From CAZPMC01 sp964587755 (GTDB lineage Bacteria; Bacillota; Clostridia; Acetivibrionales; DTU013): a DNA stretch of 46,997 nt. Shown here piece after piece: positions 1 to 8,921 of the stretch. Numbering within the stretch: the stretch's first letter is position 1; each line of letters starts with the position of its first letter. A program made the translations under genes and the position numbers. The notes under the pieces were generated by a model. It saw only the letters and a program-made list of their open reading frames with translations, ran no database searches and had not been told where the DNA came from. The stretch covers positions 1 through 46,997 of the forward strand of contig CAZPMC010000016.1 of assembly GCA_964587755.1 (NCBI GenBank), read 5' to 3'.

Positions 1-1
1 A

Positions 2-1771
2 AAAATAGTGGCAGGTAACATCCCTGAATTGTTGAAGGACAAGCGTGTTGTAACATTGGACTTATCGTCTATGGTAGCCGGAGCAAAATATAGGGGTGAA
101 TTTGAGGAGCGGCTTAAAAAAGCTATGGAGGAAGTTAGAAAAGCCGGTAATGTCATTTTGTTTATCGATGAAATGCACACAATTATAGGTGCGGGAGCGG
201 CTGAGGGTGCTATAGACGCTGCAAATATTTTGAAGCCGGCATTGTCAAGAGGCGAAATACAAGTAATCGGAGCAACGACACTTAATGAGTACCGCAAATA
301 TATTGAGAAGGATGCTGCTCTGGAAAGAAGATTCCAGCCAATTACTGTGGGAGAGCCGACAAAAGAAGAGACTGTGGAAATTCTAAAGGGAATTAGAGAT
401 AAATATGAAGCTCATCACGGTGTTAAAATAACGGATGATGCACTGGAGGAGGCTGTAAGACTCTCGGACAGATATATTCCTGACAGATTTCTTCCTGACA
501 AGGCAATTGACCTTATCGATGAGGCTTCTTCAAAGGCAAGGCTCACAGCTTTTACAGCCCCGCCAGACCTAAAAGACCTTGAAGAACAGATAGAAAGGCT
601 AGGGAAGGAAAAGGAAGATGCCATTAGGATGCAGGAGTTTGAAAAGGCTGCAGCAATAAGAGATAAGGAACAGGCGTTACGGGCAGAGTTTGAAAAAACT
701 AAAAATGAATGGCAGCAGAGCAACCAAAGCAGGACTAATACTGTCACAGGAGAAGAAATAGCAGATATTGTAGCAAGCTGGACGGGAATACCTGTAAAAC
801 GCCTTGCGGAGGAAGAGTCAGAAAGACTTATGAAACTGGAGGAGGAACTCCATAAGCGTGTAATTGGGCAGAATGAAGCTGTAAAGGCGGTATCTAAAGC
901 AATTAGAAGGGGCAGAGTCGGTCTTAAGGATCCCAAAAGGCCCACAGGGACTTTCATTTTCCTGGGTCCGACCGGAGTTGGTAAGACTGAGCTGAGTAAG
1001 GCACTTGCCGAGGCTCTTTTCGGAGATGAAAAGGCAATGATTCGTATTGATATGTCTGAGTATATGGAGAAATTCTCAGTTTCAAGGCTGGTAGGCTCAC
1101 CACCGGGCTATGTAGGGTATGAAGAAGGGGGACAGCTTACAGAAAAGGTTAGAAGAAAACCATATTCTGTCCTGCTGTTTGATGAAATAGAAAAAGCCCA
1201 TCCTGATGTATTTAATATTCTACTGCAAATACTTGAGGATGGCAGATTAACAGATTCCCAAGGGCGGGTCGCCGACTTTAGAAATACAGTTATAATAATG
1301 ACCTCAAATATTGGCGGCAGATTGATTACCGAACCAAAGAGAATCGGATTTGTTACCGGAGATGATAAAGCCAGGGACTATGAAGACATGAAGAGCAATG
1401 TAATGGGAGAATTGAAAAAAACCTTCAGACCTGAGTTTCTAAACAGAATAGATGATATTATTGTTTTCCACCCTCTTGATGAAGAGAACATTAAGGATAT
1501 TGTCGGAATAATGACGGATGTTCTTGTTAAAAGGCTCAGTCAAAATTCTATTCAGTTGGAGGTTACTGACGAGGCTAAGCAGTTTATTGCCAAGAAGGGT
1601 TTTGATCCCGTGTTTGGAGCAAGACCTCTTAGAAGGGCGATTCAGAGCATGATAGAGGATAAGCTTGCAGAAAAAATCCTGGAGGGTGTCATTAAGGATG
1701 GGGACACAGTAAAGGTTGTACTTGAGGGCGAGCAGTTGGAATTCAAGGTGAAAAAGAGGCTGAAGAAATAA
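2..1771 (+). CDS. clpC: ATP-dependent Clp protease ATPase subunit ClpC (5' partial)
   Basis: Hsp100 AAA+ unfoldase that feeds substrates to ClpP. The reading frame is open from base 2, so the N-terminal repeats and the first Walker A lie outside the window. Counting from the GTG at base 8, the first AAA+ module shows Walker B (VILFIDEMHT, about 49-58) and an arginine finger region (ALERRF, about 104-109). A UVR-like coiled segment (about 200-230) marks ClpC rather than ClpB. The second module has Walker A (GPTGVGKTE, about 320-328), Walker B (LLFDEIEKAHPD) and sensor 1 (MTSNIGG). The C-terminal D2 small domain (GFDPVFGARPLRR) is complete and the gene ends in a lysine-rich tail. In Bacillus clpC precedes radA; here a GT2/GH15 pair intervenes. 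The visible start at base 8 is not the real one. Confidence 0.97.
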   Translation, partial: KIVAGNIPELLKDKRVVTLDLSSMVAGAKYRGEFEERLKKAMEEVRKAGNVILFIDEMHTIIGAGAAEGAIDAANILKPALSRGEIQVIGATTLNEYRKYIEKDAALERRFQPITVGEPTKEETVEILKGIRDKYEAHHGVKITDDALEEAVRLSDRYIPDRFLPDKAIDLIDEASSKARLTAFTAPPDLKDLEEQIERLGKEKEDAIRMQEFEKAAAIRDKEQALRAEFEKTKNEWQQSNQSRTNTVTGEEIADIVASWTGIPVKRLAEEESERLMKLEEELHKRVIGQNEAVKAVSKAIRRGRVGLKDPKRPTGTFIFLGPTGVGKTELSKALAEALFGDEKAMIRIDMSEYMEKFSVSRLVGSPPGYVGYEEGGQLTEKVRRKPYSVLLFDEIEKAHPDVFNILLQILEDGRLTDSQGRVADFRNTVIIMTSNIGGRLITEPKRIGFVTGDDKARDYEDMKSNVMGELKKTFRPEFLNRIDDIIVFHPLDEENIKDIVGIMTDVLVKRLSQNSIQLEVTDEAKQFIAKKGFDPVFGARPLRRAIQSMIEDKLAEKILEGVIKDGDTVKVVLEGEQLEFKVKKRLKK

Positions 1772-1858
1772 GTCTCACTAAAATGCGGGCGCGGCATTAT
1801 TTCACAGCCTGTAATTGCTCCATTACACGCTGCCTGAATCTACCTGCTATTATGGCTG
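1763..1858 (+). repeat. Dispersed intergenic repeat, copy A
   Basis: The short gap between clpC and the convergent glycosyltransferase holds two blocks found again elsewhere in the window. Block Y (about 1763-1798, core AATAAGTCTC then ATGCGGGCGCGGC) recurs at 12216-12250. Block X (about 1806-1858, core CTGTAAT, CATTACACG, CCTGAA) recurs at 39104-39160 and inverted at 12158-12215. The copies differ by many substitutions, so this looks like an old, decayed family. Block Y begins on the clpC stop codon and block X runs into the end of the opposing gene. Confidence 0.6.
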
Positions 1859-3082
1859 GGCTTTTTCAATCTCCTCGATTGTAATTACCCTTGTGTGTGG
1901 TGTATGAGCCCAAATTTTGTTCCCTTTGCTTAGGAAGCCTTGGATTGTTATAGGAACCCAGGTGAGGCAATAGAGGGGAAATACAATAAAACCCCAAAGT
2001 GTGCGCCAATTAAACTTTTGTTCTGAAAATATTACAAGGGGGCCAAAAAACATCTGAAGAACTGTGAAGAAGTTCCAGATATGTGCCGGGAAGAAATTCT
2101 GTATGGCGGCAGGAGGAGCACTGGTTTGCAGAATCTGGAGCCACAGCAGTACGGAAACCAGCCCCACAAAAACGTATTTGATGGGTTGAAGCAGATATAA
2201 TGCACAGTCAAGAGCGATAAGGTCCTTGCTCTTGACTGCTTTTTTAATAAGCGGGATAAAAAACCTTGCGGCACAATCTGCGTGACCCTGCATCCATCTT
2301 TTCCGCTGACGCCAAGACTGCGGGAGTGTCAGAGGCTTTTCATCGTACACAACGGCATTGTGAGCCCATGCCACCTTCATATCATTGAGGGCTAGCTTCA
2401 TGGTGAATTCCAGGTCCTCTGTCAGGCAGGTGGCACCCCAGCCGATTTCTTTAAGCACGGACATATCAATGCAAAAGCCGGTCCCGCAAAGCCCGCAGCA
2501 AAGGCCCAAAAAGGAACGGGGCAACTGAAATAAAAAGTTGGAAAGCCAGAATGCAATTGTATAAGAGCATGTAATCCATGAATCAAAAGGATTTTTGCTG
2601 TCAATATAACCCTGAACCACTTTATGACCGCTGCAAAGCTGATTGTTCATTTCACTTAGATAGTTTGGCGAGACTAAATTATCCGCATCAAAAACACTTA
2701 TAGCGTCGTATCTGTCTTCCATTGTATACAGCTTGGCAAAAATCCATTCTAATGCGTGGCCTTTACCTTTTTTCTCAGAATCATAACGCTCAAAAACAGT
2801 TGCACCGTGGTGATGTGCAATAGCTGCAGTTGTGTCGGTGCAATTATCTGCAACAACAAAAATATCATAAAGCTGCTTTGGATAGTTTTGCTTTTTTAAA
2901 CTATCTATAACCTGTCCTATTACCATCTCTTCATTATGTGCAGGGATAATTAATGCAAAGCTTTTACAGGGCTGATAATACGGGGGCTTATCCCGAGCTC
3001 TTTTAATCCTGCAATAAAAAAAGACACCGAAATAGTAACACCCTGTCAAAAAGACCAGTGCTTGAGCAAAATGTATAAACAT
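1850..3082 (-). CDS. Membrane-bound family 2 glycosyltransferase
   Basis: 410-residue inverting nucleotide-sugar glycosyltransferase of the cellulose/hyaluronan synthase-like branch. An N-terminal membrane helix (about 3-23) precedes the GT-A domain, which begins FALIIPAHNEE. It carries the metal-binding FDADN (about 137-141), a TED catalytic triplet (about 232-234) and the QRKRWMQG motif (QxxRW, about 269-276) typical of processive enzymes. Three to four hydrophobic segments follow (about 300-390). ATG with GGAGGTG nearby fixes the start. It is divergent from the GH15 gene at 3173, with about 90 bp between the starts. The product (glycan or glycolipid) cannot be read from sequence. Confidence 0.85.
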   Translation of the reverse strand: MFIHFAQALVFLTGCYYFGVFFYCRIKRARDKPPYYQPCKSFALIIPAHNEEMVIGQVIDSLKKQNYPKQLYDIFVVADNCTDTTAAIAHHHGATVFERYDSEKKGKGHALEWIFAKLYTMEDRYDAISVFDADNLVSPNYLSEMNNQLCSGHKVVQGYIDSKNPFDSWITCSYTIAFWLSNFLFQLPRSFLGLCCGLCGTGFCIDMSVLKEIGWGATCLTEDLEFTMKLALNDMKVAWAHNAVVYDEKPLTLPQSWRQRKRWMQGHADCAARFFIPLIKKAVKSKDLIALDCALYLLQPIKYVFVGLVSVLLWLQILQTSAPPAAIQNFFPAHIWNFFTVLQMFFGPLVIFSEQKFNWRTLWGFIVFPLYCLTWVPITIQGFLSKGNKIWAHTPHTRVITIEEIEKAQP

Positions 3083-3172
3083 TTACACCTCCGATGAAAG
3101 CTCTCAATCTATATTATTTTGCTCTTTTTGCAAGGAAATATTTATGCTAGAATAGGCACAAGGAGAAATGAT

Positions 3173-5131
3173 ATGTCAAAAACGCATTTCAACAAAATGA
3201 TAATCGGCAATTCCGGTATGCTTGGATGTATTGATGACAGGGGCGAGCTGGTAAGGCTCTTCTGGCCCGATATTGACTATTACCAACATATAGACAGGCT
3301 AATGGTGGGTATTACATGCAGTGAATTATGGCAAGGTACCAAATGGCTTAAATCAGTGGATTGGACGGTGGAGCAGTATTATATCGAAGATACAAATATC
3401 GCTGTAACACACTACGAAAGTGAGCAATTTGGACTTAAAATTACACAGACTGATTTTGTGATTTCTGATAAGGATGTCCTTAAAAGGTGCTACATATTTA
3501 AAAATACAGGAGCTTCTCCTGTGACAATAGGCTTTGTGCTGTATTCCTCCTCTGTTTCGACTACTCCTCAGCCAGTAGGGATTTTATTTGAGGAAAAATT
3601 ATCCGCATTAATCCATTATAAGCACAATTATTATTACAGCATTTCCTCAAATAAGAGAGCTATACAATACCAATTGGGCGCAAATGCTTTTGAAAATGCT
3701 GCCGCAGGAGAGCTTCAGGGCAATGATACAATCGGAATGATGGCATCTGGTGCCCTGATTTGTGAGAAGGAAGTAATAGAACCGGGTAAAACAAATAAAG
3801 TCACTTTAAATATTTGTTTGGCTCATGAATTAAAGAAACTGAAGAATATAACACGGGAAATAATTAATATGGATTCATGGAGGGAGCTTGACAAAACCTC
3901 ACAATTTTGGCGTGATTATTTGTCGAGAGCGAAGAAAATAAGGACGGGAAATGACGAAATTGACAGTCTTTATAAACGCTCTCTTTTAGTATTTGCATTG
4001 ATGGAAAATAAAAGGACAGGTGCAATTCTTGCAGCCCCGGAGATAGATGAGGAATTCGCCCGGTGTGGCAGATATGCTTACTGCTGGGGCAGAGATGCGG
4101 CTTTTATAGCCGCTGCCATGGATGCTTGCGGCCTTTCGGACAGTGTTGAGAGATTTTACCGGTGGACTGCAGCAGTCCAGGACGAGGACGGAAGCTGGCA
4201 GCAGCGCTATCATATGGATGGCAATCTGGCACCCTCATGGGGCTATCAGGCTGACGAAGGCGGTTCAATAATATGGGGAATTTTAAAGCATTATGAGGTT
4301 TCGCAAAACAAGGAATTTCTTAAGGGACTCTGGCCTTGCGTTAAAAAAGGGGTAGAATTTCTCACAGGATATGTAGACAGGGAAACCGGACTTCCGTGGC
4401 TCAGCTTCGACCTATGGGAGGAAAGGCTGGGAGAGCATGCGTATTCGACTGCTGCAGTCTGTGCCGGAGTGGAGGCAGGAGTAAAAATTGCCGAAATACT
4501 GGCAGCAGAAAACGAAGCTTTTAAGGCAGAACACTCATCATTAATCAATTCCTGGAGAAGTTCAGCATTTTCATTCCGCGCGTCTTTAGAAAGATATTTT
4601 TGGCACTATGACTGGAACCGATTCATGCGAAGTGTCAGGGTAAAGCTGAATGGATATGGAGAGGAGCCTACAGACTCAAAGGTATGGCTTAAGGTAAATG
4701 ACATCAGCATGGTGAGGGATTATTCACTGATAGACGGAACCTTAGATATTAGTCTGCTTGGACTTTGTGTTCCTTTTGGGTTGTATGACAGCCAAGATCC
4801 TAAAATGATATCCACTGCCGAAGTCCTTCAACAGGTACTGACAGTACATCCGTCAGGGGGTTTGAAGAGATACGAGAATGATGGATACATAGGTGGGAAC
4901 CCGTGGGTTATTGCAACTCTTTGGGCAGCATTATACCATATTAAGAGAAAATCCTTTGATAAGGCGAGGGAGTATTTGAGTTGGGCCGTCAGGAGTGCAA
5001 CGGAGCAAGGGCTTCTGCCGGAGCAGGTCGACAAGGAAAGCGGAAGGCCTGCGTGGGTGATACCCCTTACATGGTCCCATGCCATGTTTGTACTTGTGGT
5101 TGACGGTTTGGTGCAAGAAGGTGAAATTTAA
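3173..5131 (+). CDS. Glycoside hydrolase family 15 (glucoamylase/trehalase-like)
   Basis: 652-residue protein with the two-part architecture of bacterial GH15 enzymes: an N-terminal beta-sandwich (about 1-250) and a C-terminal alpha/alpha barrel. Barrel signatures are ARCGRYAYCWGRDAAF, the catalytic-acid segment DLWEERLGEHAYS and, near the end, PEQ followed by PLTWSHA, which carries the likely catalytic base. There is no signal peptide, so it probably acts in the cytoplasm on a glucosyl disaccharide or oligosaccharide. The ATG at 3173 follows AAGGAGA at the right distance; an in-frame upstream start at 3119 lacks a ribosome site. Substrate (glucan, trehalose or other) is not resolved. It sits between clpC and radA, where Bacillus has no such gene. 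Confidence 0.85.
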   Translation: MSKTHFNKMIIGNSGMLGCIDDRGELVRLFWPDIDYYQHIDRLMVGITCSELWQGTKWLKSVDWTVEQYYIEDTNIAVTHYESEQFGLKITQTDFVISDKDVLKRCYIFKNTGASPVTIGFVLYSSSVSTTPQPVGILFEEKLSALIHYKHNYYYSISSNKRAIQYQLGANAFENAAAGELQGNDTIGMMASGALICEKEVIEPGKTNKVTLNICLAHELKKLKNITREIINMDSWRELDKTSQFWRDYLSRAKKIRTGNDEIDSLYKRSLLVFALMENKRTGAILAAPEIDEEFARCGRYAYCWGRDAAFIAAAMDACGLSDSVERFYRWTAAVQDEDGSWQQRYHMDGNLAPSWGYQADEGGSIIWGILKHYEVSQNKEFLKGLWPCVKKGVEFLTGYVDRETGLPWLSFDLWEERLGEHAYSTAAVCAGVEAGVKIAEILAAENEAFKAEHSSLINSWRSSAFSFRASLERYFWHYDWNRFMRSVRVKLNGYGEEPTDSKVWLKVNDISMVRDYSLIDGTLDISLLGLCVPFGLYDSQDPKMISTAEVLQQVLTVHPSGGLKRYENDGYIGGNPWVIATLWAALYHIKRKSFDKAREYLSWAVRSATEQGLLPEQVDKESGRPAWVIPLTWSHAMFVLVVDGLVQEGEI

Positions 5132-5161
5132 GCTATAAATAAAGGCATTAGGGGAGGAGTT

Positions 5162-6529
5162 ATGGCAAAGAAAAAAACGATTTTCATATGCCAGGAGTGT
5201 GGATACGAGTCGCCTGGCTGGCTTGGCAAGTGCCCTGCCTGTATGCAGTGGAACACCTTTGCAGAGGAGCGCCAGGAAAAAGAGAGCAAAGCAAAGGGGA
5301 CGGCTCTTTCTGCTTCAACAATAAAGCCCTTTAGCTTGGAGAGCATTGAGGCAGGTAGTGAAGCCCGCAGCCTTACCGGAATGAAGGAGCTGGATCGTGT
5401 CCTTGGAGGAGGGATAGTAAAGGGTTCTCTTATTCTTGTTGGCGGTGATCCGGGCATAGGGAAATCAACATTATTATTGCAGATATGCTCTTCAACCCAT
5501 CAGGGGTCAAAGATATTGTACGTATCTGGGGAGGAATCAGTAGAGCAGATTAAGCTCAGAGCGGACAGGCTCAATGTTAAGCGTTCTGATCTTTTCATAG
5601 TTTCGGCCTCAAACTATGAAGCAATCGAAGGGCTTATCGTAAGTGAAATGCCCGGGCTTGTGATTATTGATTCCATTCAGACAATGTATTCTGATTCCAT
5701 AACTTCCGCACCCGGCAGTGTAAGCCAGGTAAGAGAGGTTACAGCTGCATTGATGAGGTTGGCAAAGAGTACAGGTATTACTGTTATTATTGTGGGCCAT
5801 GTGACAAAGGAAGGTGCCATTGCAGGGCCAAGAGTGCTGGAGCACATGGTTGACACTGTGTTGTATTTTGAAGGGGACAGACACTTAAGCTTCAGAATAT
5901 TGCGGGCTGTTAAAAACAGATTTGGCTCCACCAACGAAATTGGAATTTTTGAAATGCGGGACACAGGTCTTGCAGAGGTTTCAAATCCATCTGAGATGAT
6001 GCTTTCTGGAAGACTCAGCGATGTTCCCGGCTCAGCTGTTGTATCAAGCCTGGAGGGCACGAGACCTATGCTGATTGAAATTCAGGCTCTTGTGTGTGCT
6101 ACTAATTTCGGTATGCCACGCAGAATGACAACGGGTATTGACTTTAACAGACTGACAATGCTTATGGCTGTATTAGAAAAACGTGTTGGCTTACAGCTTA
6201 GCAACTATGATGCCTATATAAATGTTGTAGGTGGTATAAGGCTTGATGAGCCGGCATGTGATATGGGAATTGCTGTTGCTGTTGCATCAAGCTTTAAGAA
6301 TGCTTCTGTAGATAAAGAATGCGTCTTTATTGGTGAAATCGGACTAACTGGAGAAATCCGCGGAGTAGGGCAAATAGATAAAAGAATATCAGAGGCCATA
6401 AGGCTCGGATTTAAGAAAATCATAATACCTGATGGGAACATTAAGCTTGCCAGGCAGGTAAAAAACACAGAAGGGGTTGAAATAGTTTCCGTTACAACTA
6501 TACAGCAATGCTTGGAAAATATATTTTAA
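5162..6529 (+). CDS. radA: DNA repair protein RadA (Sms)
   Basis: 455-residue RecA-like helicase that processes recombination intermediates. An N-terminal C4 zinc finger (C10, C13, C24, C27), Walker A (GGDPGIGKST, about 94-103), the RadA-specific KNRFGS motif (about 250) and a C-terminal Lon-protease-like domain without protease function (about 280-455) are all present at the usual length. ATG follows GGGGAGG. Only about 30 bp separate it from the GH15 stop, so read-through is likely. It ends 9 bp from the opposing gene at 6539, and no terminator is visible in the gap. The usual next gene, disA, is absent. Confidence 0.97.
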   Translation: MAKKKTIFICQECGYESPGWLGKCPACMQWNTFAEERQEKESKAKGTALSASTIKPFSLESIEAGSEARSLTGMKELDRVLGGGIVKGSLILVGGDPGIGKSTLLLQICSSTHQGSKILYVSGEESVEQIKLRADRLNVKRSDLFIVSASNYEAIEGLIVSEMPGLVIIDSIQTMYSDSITSAPGSVSQVREVTAALMRLAKSTGITVIIVGHVTKEGAIAGPRVLEHMVDTVLYFEGDRHLSFRILRAVKNRFGSTNEIGIFEMRDTGLAEVSNPSEMMLSGRLSDVPGSAVVSSLEGTRPMLIEIQALVCATNFGMPRRMTTGIDFNRLTMLMAVLEKRVGLQLSNYDAYINVVGGIRLDEPACDMGIAVAVASSFKNASVDKECVFIGEIGLTGEIRGVGQIDKRISEAIRLGFKKIIIPDGNIKLARQVKNTEGVEIVSVTTIQQCLENIF

Positions 6530-6538
6530 GACTGTTCA

Positions 6539-6934
6539 TTAGGCGAGATTGTACTGTCCTAATATTTTTACTCTTTCCTGCTCCTTTATTATAATGTCGT
6601 AGAGGTTCAAATCCAGTGTATTGCAAATAGAGGCAAGGTAGAAAAGGTTTTTGCCTATTTCATTTTCAACCATTTCTCTGCAGTTTTCACACAATGAGCC
6701 GATAACATGGGTATTCATTGCATTGCGAATTTCTTCGAAGCTTCCGTCCTCAGCCATTGCCTGTTTTTCGGCTTCTATTTTAATACATCCACACTGGGTC
6801 ACGGCTTTTACAATTGATCGGTTAACTCTTGCGTTGGAGTCCTGAAATTTAGTAATGGAATCAATTATACTTTTATTCCTGAAAAGGAGTTCTTGAATAG
6901 TGTACTGGAATTCATCAATTAAAATATCCTTCAT
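6539..6934 (-). CDS. Small MazG-like helical protein with CxC and CxxC
   Basis: 131-residue, all-helical, conserved-looking clostridial protein without a firm name. The C-terminal stretch NEIGKNLFYLASICNTLDLNLYD (written here only as a description of residues 91-113) resembles the metal-binding helix pair of MazG-type NTP pyrophosphohydrolases (ExGDxLWYLAxLxxxLxxxL), but the ExxD aspartate is replaced by lysine at 95. Two cysteine pairs, C48/C50 and C82/C85, could bind zinc. ATG at 6934 is preferred: AGGAG lies 10 nt upstream, whereas the GTG at 6943 abuts it. It has its own promoter and occupies the place of disA between radA and yacL. Function unknown. Confidence 0.75.
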   Translation of the reverse strand: MKDILIDEFQYTIQELLFRNKSIIDSITKFQDSNARVNRSIVKAVTQCGCIKIEAEKQAMAEDGSFEEIRNAMNTHVIGSLCENCREMVENEIGKNLFYLASICNTLDLNLYDIIIKEQERVKILGQYNLA

Positions 6935-6997
6935 CTTGTTCACTCTCCTGCTGCAGATAATATTTGGTAACTAACAAAAAATGTATGATACGGTTTT

Positions 6998-7027
6998 ATT
7001 ATAACGTTTTGGACAACTTATTGTCAA
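6998..7027 (-). promoter_or_regulatory. Sigma-A promoter for the MazG-like gene
   Basis: On the minus strand, TTGACA (7027-7022) and TATAAT (7003-6998) are separated by 18 nt and point toward the start at 6934. Both hexamers match consensus perfectly. Confidence 0.75.
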
Positions 7028-7083
7028 TGAGGTATTATAGCAGAATTGACAAGACTTGTGAAGGATTGATAAAATGTTTAACT

Positions 7084-7112
7084 TTGACACAAATTTAATT
7101 TTGTAGTATAAT
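7084..7112 (+). promoter_or_regulatory. Sigma-A promoter for carD-yacL
   Basis: TTGACA (7084-7089), a 17-nt spacer and TATAAT (7107-7112): a perfect consensus promoter. Transcription would start near 7119, leaving a leader of roughly 165 nt before the carD start codon. Confidence 0.85.
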
Positions 7113-7120
7113 GAGCATTA

Positions 7121-7219
7121 CGGGTTGACGGATGCTATCAAAAATATCCAGAAAAAGTATACCCGCAAAATCGTTTCTGACGGCAGACAGGCTGATACCT
7201 TTATTACTCGCCGAACGAT
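7121..7219 (+). promoter_or_regulatory. Structured 5' leader of carD (two potential hairpins)
   Basis: First hairpin: CGGGT (7121-7125) with ACCCG (7161-7165), and inside it GGAT (7130-7133) with ATCC (7146-7149). Second hairpin: ATCGTT (7170-7175) with AACGAT (7214-7219), stacked on CGGC (7181-7184) with GCCG (7210-7213) across a 5-nt bulge. Neither is followed by a U-run, so they are not simple terminators. No known riboswitch consensus was recognised. Confidence 0.4.
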
Positions 7220-7285
7220 AATATCTTACAAAAGCCAAAACATTTGGAAAGAATATACAATAGGGGGTTGTTTGGAGGATTGGCT

Positions 7286-7765
7286 ATGTTTAATGTAGGT
7301 GATAAGATTGTTTACCCGATGCATGGCGCGGGTGTAATCGAATCAATCGAAGAAAAAGAAATACTTGGTGAAAAGCATTATTACTATATAATGAAAATGC
7401 CCGTCGGCGATATGAAGGTCATGATACCAACCGATAATGTCGAAAGCATAGGGATAAGAGAAGTCATTGAAAGCAGTGATGTGGACAAGGTCTATGAAAT
7501 ACTTCAGGATCAGAATATAAATGTAATAAGCAACTGGAACAAGCGCTACAGAGAAAATATGATGAAAATAAAAAGCGGAAGTATATATGAAGTGGCAGAT
7601 GTAGTGAGGACCCTAATGATAAGAGAGAGAGAAAAAGGATTATCAACCGGAGAAAGAAAAATGCTAAACAACGCTAAACAGATACTCATAAGCGAACTTG
7701 TCCTGGCAGAGGATTGTGACCATTCAAAGATTGAAGCATCAATAGATGCCTTTCTAAAAAATTAG
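7286..7765 (+). CDS. carD: CarD/CdnL-family transcription regulator
   Basis: 159-residue protein whose N-terminal Tudor-like RNAP-interaction domain (MFNVGDKIVYPMHGAG, then the KMPVGDMKVMIPTDN segment) is characteristic of CarD, which binds the RNA polymerase beta subunit and stabilises open complexes at sigma-A promoters, including rRNA promoters in other bacteria. The C-terminal half is helical (about 75-159) and suited to the upstream edge of the -10 element. ATG at 7286 is chosen for GGAGG seven bases upstream; an in-frame ATG at 7244 has no such site. It leads an apparent operon carD-yacL-ispD, with gaps of 49 and 30 bp. Confidence 0.9.
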   Translation: MFNVGDKIVYPMHGAGVIESIEEKEILGEKHYYYIMKMPVGDMKVMIPTDNVESIGIREVIESSDVDKVYEILQDQNINVISNWNKRYRENMMKIKSGSIYEVADVVRTLMIREREKGLSTGERKMLNNAKQILISELVLAEDCDHSKIEASIDAFLKN

Positions 7766-7814
7766 TATTAACCGCGATTCATCTGGTATTTTATTTATAA
7801 GGGAGTTAGATAGT

Positions 7815-8891
7815 GTGTTGAACAATGTAATCAAATTCTCCTTTTCAACAGTAGGCGCTTTCACAGGAATTACACTAATAAGAACTTTTTTCACATATAA
7901 GATGCCTAATGCATCACCGCAGATTATTGTCGGAGCATATCTTATAGTTGCTATTTTGGCGGCACTGGTATTCTATACAACAAGTAACAAAATAATAGAA
8001 ATAGTTATGGGCTTTCTCGATAAAACGGAAGCGTTTTTTGAGAAGCTCACTTTATATGAATTGACGCTAGGTGCTGTCGGTCTTATTGTTGGCCTTGTAA
8101 TTGCAAATCTCGTAACTATACCACTAAAGGGAATAGATATAATAGGTACACCCATCTCGATTATTTCCAATATTCTGTTTGGCAGCCTTGGTATTGCCGT
8201 AGCTGTCGGAAAAAAGAATGAGCGGATTTTTGATTCATTAAAGGGTAAGATGGCACATGGTGATAGCAAATTAGGTTTGACAGGACCAAAGGTACTTGAC
8301 ACAAGTGTAATAATTGACGGCCGTATTGTGGATATACTTAGAAGCGGGTTTATTGAAGGAGAGCTTATTGTTCCCAGCTATGTGCTGGAGGAGCTTAGAC
8401 ATATAGCTGATTCCCAAGATTCTTTAAAAAGAAACCGCGGCAGGCGGGGTCTTGACGTGTTGAATATGATTCAAAAGGATTTGGAGATTCCGGTCAGAAT
8501 AGTAGATTTTAAGCTGGAATCCGATTCGGAGGTTGACAGCGCACTTTTAAAGCTGACAAAGGAATTACACGGAAAAGTGCTTACGATAGATTTCAACCTT
8601 AATAAGGTGGCAGATTTTCAGGGAGTGCCCGTATTGAACATAAATGAACTGTCCAACGCAGTTAAACCGATTGCGCTGCCTGGTGAAGAGATGACCGTCC
8701 AGGTCATAAAGGACGGGAAGGAAAACGGGCAGGGGATAGGATATCTCGAAGATGGTACAATGATTGTCATAGACGGAGGAAGAAGGCATATAGGAGAAAG
8801 CCTTAATGTAACGGTTACAAGCATTCTTCAGACAGCAGCAGGCAGAATGATATTTGCAAAGCCGAAATGCAATGTCGAGGGGATTGTTTGA
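7815..8891 (+). CDS. yacL: PIN/TRAM domain membrane protein (YacL-like)
   Basis: 358 residues. Four N-terminal transmembrane helices (about 5-22, 33-52, 75-100 and 112-130) are followed by a PIN-type nuclease domain that starts KVLDTSVIIDGRIVDI (about 160) with the acidic residues of the family, and by a C-terminal TRAM RNA-binding domain (about 290-350). Likely an anchored ribonuclease or toxin-like PIN enzyme; the biological substrate is unknown in the family. GTG at 7815 or TTG at 7818 could start; GGGAG sits 9 nt before the GTG. The position before ispD matches Bacillus. Confidence 0.9.
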   Translation: MLNNVIKFSFSTVGAFTGITLIRTFFTYKMPNASPQIIVGAYLIVAILAALVFYTTSNKIIEIVMGFLDKTEAFFEKLTLYELTLGAVGLIVGLVIANLVTIPLKGIDIIGTPISIISNILFGSLGIAVAVGKKNERIFDSLKGKMAHGDSKLGLTGPKVLDTSVIIDGRIVDILRSGFIEGELIVPSYVLEELRHIADSQDSLKRNRGRRGLDVLNMIQKDLEIPVRIVDFKLESDSEVDSALLKLTKELHGKVLTIDFNLNKVADFQGVPVLNINELSNAVKPIALPGEEMTVQVIKDGKENGQGIGYLEDGTMIVIDGGRRHIGESLNVTVTSILQTAAGRMIFAKPKCNVEGIV

Positions 8892-8921
8892 TATTATTTT
8901 ATTGGCATAAGACGGGGGAAT

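Noticed and set aside
415..957. 180-codon open frame antisense to clpC
   Set aside because: Lies wholly opposite a strongly conserved gene, serine-rich composition typical of a shadow frame, and no ribosome site.
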